DNA of 64,000 bases. Origin: Aquiflexum balticum DSM 16537. Its GTDB lineage: Bacteria > Bacteroidota > Bacteroidia > Cytophagales > Cyclobacteriaceae. A program made the translations under genes and the position numbers. Below are positions 1-7,216 of this stretch, piece after piece. The notes beneath the pieces were generated by a model. It saw nothing but the letters and a program-made list of their open reading frames with translations. It was not told where the DNA came from and did not search any database. Within the stretch, counting starts at the first letter, position 1. Each line of letters begins with the position of its first letter. The stretch covers positions 5,040,001 through 5,104,000 of the forward strand of contig NZ_LT838813.1 of NCBI RefSeq assembly GCF_900176595.1, given 5' to 3'.

Positions 1-433
1 GGTCATTATCTATTGTTTTGGGAACGCCAATGATAGGCAATCCATGGTCAAAAAATGCCTTGGAAATTTTTTGGGAGCCATCGCCCCCGATATTGATTAC
101 CGCATCAAAACCCAATTCTTTGATTCTGTCCACATAATCCTTGGTCTTGTCGACAAAAATCACATTTCCGTTTTCATCTTTGACAGGATAATGCAAAGGG
201 TCAGATTTGTTGGTGGTTTTCAAAATTGTCCCACCCCTTACATGGATTCCTGCTGTTTTTTTTCCGGTAAGTTTGATGATCCTAACAGGATCAGTAAAGA
301 GTCCATTGAATGCCTCCATGCTGCCATAGACTTCCCATTCTTTGGTTTTTTTTGCTCTTTTGCAGATTCCTCTAATTACTGCGTTTAAACCGGGACAATC
401 TCCCCCACCGGTTGCGATCAAAAGTTTTTTCAT
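1..433 (-). CDS. pfkA: 6-phosphofructokinase, N-terminal part (cut by window start)
   Basis: Phosphorylates fructose 6-phosphate in glycolysis. Translating the minus strand from the ATG at 433 gives an open frame to the window edge (about 144 residues) beginning MKKLLIATGGGDCPGLN, which is the nucleotide-binding start of the PFK family, followed by IGGDGS and PKTIDND, the classic phosphoryl-donor and substrate loops. The residue pair that separates ATP- from PPi-dependent enzymes is mixed here: Gly in GGDGS (ATP-like) and Lys in PKTIDND (where E. coli PfkA has Gly). This combination is known in group III enzymes, so the donor is not settled from sequence. The frame on the other strand at 44-388 is an antisense shadow. 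Confidence 0.93.
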   Translation of the reverse strand, partial: MKKLLIATGGGDCPGLNAVIRGICKRAKKTKEWEVYGSMEAFNGLFTDPVRIIKLTGKKTAGIHVRGGTILKTTNKSDPLHYPVKDENGNVIFVDKTKDYVDRIKELGFDAVINIGGDGSQKISKAFFDHGLPIIGVPKTIDND

Positions 434-627
434 AGATTTAAAAGGTTGATTGATTCTTAACGCAACTTACGAAAATAGTTTTTTAAGGCCCTTCTTTATT
501 GTTTCAAAATGTATTGGAAATTTCATTAAGGTTGATTGATATAAGGACAGCAGAATTATTTTTAAGGAAATTATTTAAATATGTTATAAAAGAAAAGATG
601 TTAACTTTTAATAAAAAACGGAAAATA

Positions 628-709
628 GAACGCTGATGAAGCTGATTTTCCTGATGCACACTGATAAATAAATCATTGAAAATCAGTTCTATCAGCGTTA
701 TCAGCGTTC
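628..709. repeat. Imperfect inverted repeat built from 9-bp GCTGAT/ATCAGC units
   Basis: The left arm (628-650) and right arm (678-709) are inverted copies; the right arm carries one extra 9-bp unit (AACGCTGAT in inverse sense). The loop is about 27 bases. Transcribed, it would form a long stem. It lies 20 bases before the point where a truncated HEPN reading frame begins. It looks like a dispersed intergenic palindromic element of the REP/MITE type. The remaining intergenic DNA from 434 to 627 shows no gene. Confidence 0.7.
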
Positions 710-730
710 CAAAGATGTTAAAAAAAATAA

Positions 731-973
731 AGCGGAGAAATTCAAATAAAACATGCACCATTTACTCATAATCTTTACAGACTAGCAGAATATCTTGAAG
801 TAACAGTGTCAGACGAATATTCGGATTGGTTGGATGTTATCACTACCTTTAACTTAAATGCAAGATATGATGACCATAAAAAAGAATTTTATCGTCTTTG
901 CAATAAAGACTATGCGTTACTTTGGATGGATAGAATAAATGAATTAAGAAAATGGATCAAAGAGAAGCTCTAA
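731..973 (+). pseudogene. 5'-truncated HEPN-domain toxin remnant (partner of MNT gene)
   Basis: An open frame with no start codon runs from just after the stop at 728-730 to the TAA at 971-973. It encodes about 80 residues, including HAPFTHNLYRLAEYLEV and FNLNARYDDHKKEFY, which look like the second half of a HEPN domain (PF05168 type). The last 22 bases overlap the start of the downstream MNT gene, the standard layout of HEPN-MNT toxin-antitoxin pairs. The N-terminal helices are absent, so the toxin is probably dead unless a non-standard start is used. The inverted repeat at 628-709 sits right at the break. Confidence 0.75.
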
Positions 974-1269
974 TTATTGTCCAAAAATATGTTGAGGAAT
1001 TAAATGAAAAATTTGACCTCATTAAGGTTATATTATTTGGCTCTTATGCAAAAGGAGATTTTCACGATGAGAGTGATATTGATATCGCAGTAGTTTTGAA
1101 AGATTACAACAATTTGCCTGACATGCAACTGGAATTAATGAGGTTAAGAAGAAAATTTGACAGCCGAATTGAACCACATCCCTTCAGAGAATCTGATTTC
1201 AATATTTCTAATCCTCTAGTATATGAGATTTTGAAGCACGGGAAAGAAATCAAAATAACTGTTTCATAA
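952..1269 (+). CDS. MNT-type minimal nucleotidyltransferase (HEPN antitoxin partner)
   Basis: 105 residues. The nucleotidyltransferase signature is intact: GSYAKG at about residues 30-35 followed by SDIDIAVV at 41-48, giving the GS-x-DxD metal-binding motif. Proteins of this size and motif pair with HEPN RNases; MNT partners have been shown in other systems to AMPylate and silence the HEPN toxin. The ATG lies inside the 3' end of the HEPN remnant, so the two frames were translationally coupled. Because the HEPN partner is truncated, this antitoxin appears to be an orphan survivor. A stand-alone role is possible but not indicated by the sequence. Confidence 0.88.
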   Translation: MDQREALIIVQKYVEELNEKFDLIKVILFGSYAKGDFHDESDIDIAVVLKDYNNLPDMQLELMRLRRKFDSRIEPHPFRESDFNISNPLVYEILKHGKEIKITVS

Positions 1270-1302
1270 AACCAACTTATTACTTTTCAAATTTAAACAA
1301 AA

Positions 1303-2040
1303 ATGCAAACCGATATTAAAATAGCTGTCTTAATCGATGCCGATAACGTCCCTTCCGGACAGGTCAAAGAAATGATGGAGGAAATAGCCAAATATGGGAA
1401 TCCTACTATCAAGCGGATCTATGGAGATTGGACCAAACCACAATTGGTGAAATGGAAAAATGTCCTATTGGAAAATGCCATCAACCCGATGCAGCAGTAC
1501 GGCTACACCTCAGGAAAGAATGCCACTGATTCGGCCATGATCATTGATGCCATGGATATTCTTTATTCAGAAAGGGTGAATGGTTTTTGTATTGTTTCCT
1601 CCGACAGTGACTTTACAAAATTGGCCACCAGGCTGCGGGAAGCAGGGATGATGGTGATAGGCATGGGAGAAAAGAAGACACCAGATCCATTTATTGTGGC
1701 CTGCGATAAATTTATTTACCTGGAAATCCTTCAAAAACAAAGTGAAGAACCTACAGATCAAAGCAACAAAATCACCACATCTCCCCAGGTGGACAAAATC
1801 AATCCTAAATTGATCAGGTTAATTGCTTCCACCATTTCCGATTTAGCCGATGATGATGGGTGGGCATTTTTGGGGGATGTGGGAAATCTGCTTCAGAAAA
1901 AACAGCCCAACTTTGATGCAAGAAATTACGGATTCCAAAAACTTACCCCTTTGATAAAATCCATCAGTGCTTTTGAAATTGAACAGCGCGAAAACCAGAA
2001 AGGAAGGTTTAAATTGATTTATGTGAGAAACAAGCCCTGA
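1303..2040 (+). CDS. NYN-domain (PIN-like) RNase with C-terminal LOTUS/OST-HTH domain
   Basis: 245 residues. The N-terminal part (about 5-140) is a NYN/LabA-like PIN-fold nuclease domain: acidic residues occur at the expected strands (D12/D14, D76, D101/D103 in VSSDSDF), consistent with a metal-dependent RNase site. The C-terminal part (about 165-245) looks like an OST-HTH/LOTUS domain, a winged-helix fold that binds RNA, possibly G-quadruplex RNA. The NYN-LOTUS fusion is widespread in bacteria and of uncertain physiological role, probably RNA processing. It follows the HEPN-MNT locus by 33 bases and may share its transcript. Function is inferred from domain architecture only. Confidence 0.85.
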   Translation: MQTDIKIAVLIDADNVPSGQVKEMMEEIAKYGNPTIKRIYGDWTKPQLVKWKNVLLENAINPMQQYGYTSGKNATDSAMIIDAMDILYSERVNGFCIVSSDSDFTKLATRLREAGMMVIGMGEKKTPDPFIVACDKFIYLEILQKQSEEPTDQSNKITTSPQVDKINPKLIRLIASTISDLADDDGWAFLGDVGNLLQKKQPNFDARNYGFQKLTPLIKSISAFEIEQRENQKGRFKLIYVRNKP

Positions 2041-2134
2041 TTTTTTACTTTTGAGAACCAATTCACCTGTACAGTTTGTTCTGACAAATATGTGAAACCT
2101 CATGGACCTTGAATCCATGAATAATTTCAAAACC

Positions 2135-3346
2135 ATGAAAAAAAATAAAAGGGTAGTCGTTGGACTATCAGGCGGCGTAGATTCCTCAGTTGCCGCTTTT
2201 CTCCTCAAAGAACAGGGATATGAAGTCATCGGCATGTTTATGAAAAACTGGCACGATGAATCAGTTACCATCTCCAATGAATGCCCATGGATGGAAGACA
2301 GTACTGACGCTATGTTGGTTGCAGAAAAACTTGGAATTCCCTTTCAGGCTATCGATCTCAGTGAAGCATATAGAGAGAGGATTGTAGATTATATGTTCTC
2401 AGAATACGAGGCAGGAAGGACACCCAATCCCGATATTTTGTGTAACAGAGAAATCAAATTTGACATTTTCCTTAAAGCCGCCCAAAAGCTAAAAGCGGAT
2501 TTTGTAGCCACAGGTCACTATTGTCAAAAAGATGAACTCGAAGTTGATGGCCAAACAGTTTACAGACTTTTGGCAGGTGCGGATCCGAACAAAGACCAAA
2601 GCTATTTCATATGCCAATTGGATCAGGAACAATTGGCCAAAGCCTTATTTCCAATAGGTCATCTCCAAAAATCAGAGGTCAGGAAAATCGCCAAAGAGCA
2701 GGACCTGATCACTGCCGATAAAAAAGACAGTCAGGGACTATGTTTTATTGGAAAAGTCAGGCTCCCTGACTTCCTACAGCAACAACTACAACCCAAGAAA
2801 GGAGCAATTGTAGTAGTTCCGGAAGATCTCCCCATTTATGATTCCAAAAGAATTCCGGCAGGTTTTACTGCTGAAGAATTAGATTTGGAAACATTGGACA
2901 ACCTCTGCCTACCAATCAAATATACGGCTGATCAAGGCAAAAAAATCGGCGAGCATAATGGTGCTCATTATTTTACAGTAGGTCAGAGAAAAGGCTTGCA
3001 GGTAGGGGGAACAGGCAAGCCTTTGTTTGTGATTGCGACCGATACCAAAGAGAATGTCATTTACACAGGCTTAGGAGAAGATCATCCGGGATTAAACAGG
3101 GATGGTCTCTTTGTGCCAAGAAAGGATATTCATTGGATCAGAAATGATCTTAAACTGAAAGTAGGTGAAACTGCCAGATACCAGTCTAGAATCAGATACA
3201 GACAGCCTTTGACTTGGGCAACTTTGATCATGAAAGAAAAAGGACTCTATATTCTGTTTGACCATGCCCAAAGGGGAGTCGCCTCAGGTCAGTTTGTGGC
3301 TTGGTATGATGGTGGGGAAAGTATTGGGTCGGGGGTGATTTTTTAG
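2135..3346 (+). CDS. mnmA: tRNA-specific 2-thiouridylase MnmA
   Basis: Thiolates U34 of tRNA-Glu, -Gln and -Lys using ATP and a persulfide relay. From the ATG at 2135 the protein has 403 residues. The PP-loop SGGVDS is at residues 12-17, and the two catalytic cysteines are visible: C103 in CNREIKF and C203 in CFIGKV. The DPNKDQSYF segment is typical of the family. The frame is open from 2102, but the extra 11 residues precede the conserved start and the second ATG fits the family length better. A heptamer repeat starts four bases after the stop. Confidence 0.96.
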   Translation: MKKNKRVVVGLSGGVDSSVAAFLLKEQGYEVIGMFMKNWHDESVTISNECPWMEDSTDAMLVAEKLGIPFQAIDLSEAYRERIVDYMFSEYEAGRTPNPDILCNREIKFDIFLKAAQKLKADFVATGHYCQKDELEVDGQTVYRLLAGADPNKDQSYFICQLDQEQLAKALFPIGHLQKSEVRKIAKEQDLITADKKDSQGLCFIGKVRLPDFLQQQLQPKKGAIVVVPEDLPIYDSKRIPAGFTAEELDLETLDNLCLPIKYTADQGKKIGEHNGAHYFTVGQRKGLQVGGTGKPLFVIATDTKENVIYTGLGEDHPGLNRDGLFVPRKDIHWIRNDLKLKVGETARYQSRIRYRQPLTWATLIMKEKGLYILFDHAQRGVASGQFVAWYDGGESIGSGVIF

Positions 3347-3349
3347 AGG

Positions 3350-3405
3350 TAGAATTATGAGGGATGAAGTTAGAGGGTAGATTTTAGATTTTAGATTGAA
3401 TGATT
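3350..3405. repeat. Degenerate heptamer tandem repeat (AGA core, period 7)
   Basis: Read on the plus strand, units such as TAGAATT, TAGAGGG, TAGATTT, TAGATTT and TAGATTG follow each other at an exact 7-base spacing; the AGA triplet recurs at 3351, 3372, 3379, 3386 and 3393. The array begins immediately after the mnmA stop. It belongs to the same family as arrays at 38011-38087, 46511-46545 and 57924-58010. The rest of the gap up to 3543 contains no gene. Confidence 0.75.
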
Positions 3406-3543
3406 TAGGTGAACTCCAAATTTGAGGTTCATGCCTTTTGGCGTGGATTTTAGAATTGACAAATTACCCAATAGAAAGTACACTCATACCCATAAAATCC
3501 CCTACTGAAACTGCAAACTGAGACTGCCTACTTGGACTGACCA

Positions 3544-4653
3544 CTAACTTATCTGAAAAGGCTGTGGGGTAAAGCAGAGAACAAAAATGAGAATGGCAAT
3601 CCAGCCTAGGATTTTCCTGTTGCTGTTTAATTCTTTGAAACCGCTGACTTCAGGATGTTCTAAACCCATCACCCTACCTAACAAAAAAGCAAATAAGAGC
3701 CAACCGCTATAGCCCTGAAGACCGGGGAATATATAAGCCAAAGTATATTGAGTAGCAGCTATCAGTAAAATAATTGTCCATTTGGTCTGATTTTCCAGGC
3801 TTGCCTTACGATAGCAGATGTATAAAAAACCAATATAAAGCGGTATACTGATAATCAAAGAATTCAAATCATCGAAAGGATTGAGTATGCCCAAGCCTGC
3901 ATAAAAGACGAAGGCAGTATAGAAAATAAGAGAAATCTCTTTGTGCCTTTTTGGAAATAATCCAAAGACCACATGACCTCCATCCAATTGTCCAATAGGC
4001 AATAAATTCAAAGCTGTAAAGAACAAGGCCAAGTATCCTGCAAATAAGTATGGATAATGGATGATCTCAGACATATTGGGCATTTTCTCCGGGTCAGCCA
4101 ATAATTTTTCCATGCCATAAAAAAGTAAATTATATCCCATTTCAAGATTGAGATAACCTTCTTCCTCTGAATGACCTTTAAAATCAGGATCCAAATATTC
4201 AGGATGAATCTGATAGATATATTCTGCATCAGGCAAGTGGGTAAATCCATATCCCAATACGAAAAGGGCAATAATGAAACCTGCCAATGGTCCTGCCACA
4301 CCAATATCAAAATATTTCTTCCGACTATTGACGAAACTTTTCATCTTTATAATGGCACCAAATGTTCCCAAAGAAGGAGAAATCACCAGCCATCCGGGGA
4401 TAAAGTACGGTAGTGAGGATTTTACCTTATGGTGAATAGAGGTAAATAGATGCCCCAATTCATGAATAAGCAGGATCCCTATAAATGGAATGGAAAAATG
4501 AAGCGATTTAAGAAAGTATTCCAAAGTCAATGCATTTTCACCCCCAGCAATTAGGGACTTACCATACAGCCACTCCCCTCCTGCCAAAGTCGCTGTAATT
4601 ATGGTAGCCAGAAATAATGAACCGTGAATTAGGTATTCTTTTTTAGTGTACAT
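3544..4653 (-). CDS. Site-2 protease family (M50) membrane metalloprotease
   Basis: 369 residues from the ATG at 4653. An integral membrane zinc protease: HELGH at about residues 64-68 and the second zinc-ligand motif LDGGH at about 223-227, each inside a hydrophobic segment, as in S2P enzymes that cut substrates within the membrane. The protein has several transmembrane helices and no obvious PDZ insertion. It is similar to the chloroplast EGY-type/archaeal-type M50 proteins in layout. It overlaps the upstream HAD gene by 11 bases and is presumably cotranscribed with it. The substrate is unknown. Confidence 0.88.
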   Translation of the reverse strand: MYTKKEYLIHGSLFLATIITATLAGGEWLYGKSLIAGGENALTLEYFLKSLHFSIPFIGILLIHELGHLFTSIHHKVKSSLPYFIPGWLVISPSLGTFGAIIKMKSFVNSRKKYFDIGVAGPLAGFIIALFVLGYGFTHLPDAEYIYQIHPEYLDPDFKGHSEEEGYLNLEMGYNLLFYGMEKLLADPEKMPNMSEIIHYPYLFAGYLALFFTALNLLPIGQLDGGHVVFGLFPKRHKEISLIFYTAFVFYAGLGILNPFDDLNSLIISIPLYIGFLYICYRKASLENQTKWTIILLIAATQYTLAYIFPGLQGYSGWLLFAFLLGRVMGLEHPEVSGFKELNSNRKILGWIAILIFVLCFTPQPFQIS

Positions 4654-5275
4654 CCGCAAAGAATTGAATCAGCGCTTTTGGGTGCGTAATGTGATAAGTT
4701 TGTAATCCAACTCTTTTGGCGCCTTCAAGGTTCGCCAAAAGGTCATCAAAAAATAATACTCTCTTGGGTTCTACCTGAATTTCATTGATTACTGCTTCAT
4801 AAATCGCTTCATCAGGCTTTGCCAAGCCCATTTCATGGCTTAGAAATACCCTGTCAAACAATCCTGAAAGACCATCAACAGAAGTTTGCGCTTTGAGCAT
4901 TTCATTGAATTTCAAGATGTGGATTTCATTGGTATTGCTGAGGACCGCGGTTCCAAAGTCACGGTTTAGCCTACCGATCAGATCAATTCTTTCCTGCGGC
5001 ACATCTCTCAATAAACTATTCCAAACATGATCGATCTGATCATTTGACAGGTCCACCTGATACAATTCCCTGACCGCATTTCTAAACTGATCGGAATTTA
5101 TCATTCCTTTTTCATATTCTTTGTGAAAAGTAGAGGGGAAAAAACTTGAGGTGAGGTGATGCTTTTCTTCAGGTAATATTTTTTTCAACTCCCTGATACT
5201 GAAATCATAATCAATATCGATGATAACATTGCCCAAGTCGAAGATCAAAAAATCAATATTCTCCAATTTTTTCAT
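4643..5275 (-). CDS. HAD-superfamily hydrolase (YihX/haloacid dehalogenase-like phosphatase)
   Basis: 210 residues from the ATG at 5275; the frame extends upstream to 5338 but the family start MKKLENIDFLIFDLGNV begins at 5275. HAD motif I is FDLGNV, motif II LSNTNE, motif III the lysine of LAKPDEAIY, motif IV FFDDLLAN. This arrangement with an alpha-helical cap after motif I matches the YihX/EYA-like sugar-phosphatase group (subfamily IA v3). The natural substrate cannot be read from sequence. The gene is head-to-head with tRNA-Met and overlaps the M50 protease gene downstream. Confidence 0.85.
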   Translation of the reverse strand: MKKLENIDFLIFDLGNVIIDIDYDFSIRELKKILPEEKHHLTSSFFPSTFHKEYEKGMINSDQFRNAVRELYQVDLSNDQIDHVWNSLLRDVPQERIDLIGRLNRDFGTAVLSNTNEIHILKFNEMLKAQTSVDGLSGLFDRVFLSHEMGLAKPDEAIYEAVINEIQVEPKRVLFFDDLLANLEGAKRVGLQTYHITHPKALIQFFADVH

Positions 5276-5352
5276 TTGTAAACAGGTTGTAAAATTAAAA
5301 CCAAATATGTAACATTGCAGTCCCAAAAGCAAGGTCAAATGCTTAAAAATTG

Positions 5353-5426
5353 GGGCCTATAACTCAGCTGGTTAGAGTATCTGACTCATAATCAGAAAGT
5401 CCCTGGTTCGAGCCCAGGTGGGCCCA
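5353..5426 (+). tRNA. tRNA-Met (anticodon CAT)
   Basis: A full cloverleaf can be drawn: acceptor GGGCCTA pairs with TGGGCCC, D-stem ACTC/GAGT, anticodon stem TCTGA/TCAGA around loop CTCATAA, T-stem CCTGG/CCAGG. Anticodon CAT. The stem features resemble elongator tRNA-Met; a lysidine-modified tRNA-Ile2 cannot be excluded by eye. CCA is not encoded. A terminator hairpin follows directly. Confidence 0.93.
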
Positions 5427-5428
5427 CA

Positions 5429-5461
5429 AGCCGTTCAGTGATGAACGGCTTTTTGTTTTTT
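5429..5461 (+). terminator. Rho-independent terminator after tRNA-Met
   Basis: A perfect 9-bp stem (5429-5437 with 5442-5450, AGCCGTTCA/TGAACGGCT), four-base loop, and a T-rich tail. Confidence 0.9.
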
Positions 5462-5482
5462 CAAGATATTAAAAGAAACAAA

Positions 5483-7016
5483 TCAATACCTTCCATTATA
5501 ACCACTCCCCATATATGCCCCCCATTTTAATGGTTTGGTTATTGGGATTTCAGTTTTCAGCAAATTGATCTGCAGGCCATCAAAAGCATAGGTATGATGC
5601 ATATTGTTACTATGGCAAAATACAATATCCAGCATATTATCCTTATCCAAATCTCCCATCCATGGAGTCGACGAAGTGTTGTGGCCTGCAAGCATTGGCA
5701 AGAGGCTGGTTTTCCTTCCCTTTTTTGCAAAATCAATTACAGAAATGGTGTTAAAGAACAATTTCTTACCTGCCCGATCTGCCCCACTTTTATTTTCACA
5801 GATGATGATTTCATCCACACTGTCACCATTTATATCCAAAACCAAAGGCGAAGTGGACTGAAAACTCCCGAAATTCTGCTTGTACTTTACTTTCCCGCTT
5901 TCACCATCGATCATCACATTGGAACAATCTGTAAATAGAGGCCAAATACCAATATTGGCATTGACAAAAACATCGAGTGTTTGATCTTTAGTGAAAAAAC
6001 CTACGGCAGGAGAACTGTAAATCTCAGTATCGGGAATACCTACTTCCCAAATCAATTTCTTTGTGAGGCCATCGAAGGCATACACCTTTCCGTCAACAGC
6101 GTTGGCAATAATATCTTCAATTCCATCTTTATTCAAATCCGCCCAAACAGCAGGAGCTACAAAACCCTTATCTTCGTTTTTGGCAAGAACCTTAGCCTTT
6201 TTGATATCTCCATTCAGGATATCCTTTAGGCCTACCACATATAGCTTCCCTCCGATAGTTTCACCTCCTGTTCCAAATACTACTTCAATTTCATCAATCT
6301 GAACATGATTAGACATAGTAACAGAATGATAAGTTTCTTTTTTATCCGGCGTTTCAGCTTCAATTATGATTTTTCCGCTTGAAGAATCAATTACTATAAT
6401 CCTTCCTGCGGGCCTATTGGGATCATATGGGGCTTTGAGCACATTGCCTCCATTGGAAACTATAATCTCAGGAAGCCCATCTCCGGTGATATCCGGTATC
6501 AATTGAGGATTGTAAAAATTGAAATATTTTTTCTGGACCAGGTTTTTCAATTGATTGGTTGCCACAAAATCCCAAATCAGCGTTCCATCCCTTCCGTCAA
6601 TCGCCTGAAGTATTGCGGGACCTTCCGCCAATCAGCACATCTTCCACTCCGTCCTTATTGATATCCAACAAAGTCGCAGAACCATAAATCTGATCTATTG
6701 CAGGCCTTTTCCAAATTATGTCTCCGGATTTACCATCAAGGGCTACAATGGCCGTATCTGAAGCCTGAAATTCAATGCGACCCATACCGACCACGAGGTC
6801 CAAAATCCCGTCCCCATTTAAATCTGTCGCCCTTGGAGAGGAAAGGGTACCTAGATTCGGTAAAGTTGTTGACCAAACCAATTGATTTTCCATGGATTTT
6901 TCTTTCAATACTGAATCAGGTTTAAAACCTGCAAAAACAAAAATAAGGATAAGGAATACCGGACTTCTCTTGAAAAACATTAGAACGCGCAACCAAAATT
7001 TTTTCAATAATAACAT
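5483..7016 (-). pseudogene. FG-GAP/PQQ-like beta-propeller exported protein, frameshifted
   Basis: Two overlapping minus-strand frames (7016-6597 and the frame ending at 5483) together encode one protein of about 510 residues. The first starts with a signal peptide; the whole consists of repeats like DLNGDGILDLVVG, DINKDGVEDVLIGG and DLDKDNMLDIVF (calcium-binding FG-GAP/VCBS type) alternating with AFDG/AIDGRDG blade motifs. The frame changes at about 6617-6619: removing one base from the GGG run restores GGRSAILQAIDGRDG, which matches the repeat consensus. This could be a genuine inactivating insertion or a sequencing error. The downstream frame has only a TTG-type start. Likely an extracellular or periplasmic structural/binding protein. 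Confidence 0.82.
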
Positions 7017-7216
7017 AAATCTAATCTGAGTGATATTTTGATAAAATTAAGAAAAGAATTGAGCTTTTTGAATTCACCCATAGCTGGAAGTTAAATCAAT
7101 TTTCCCTTGTTACCTTTTTTGGCCCATTTGGAACAAAAGACTTGTTCATATTACCAATTCAACTTGATTTTCATTAACTTATGCTTTATTTATTTTTAAA
7201 CTTTTCAAATAAAAAA

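Noticed and set aside
504-761. 85-codon minus-strand frame
   Set aside because: Spans the intergenic palindrome and the antisense of the HEPN remnant; low-complexity product.
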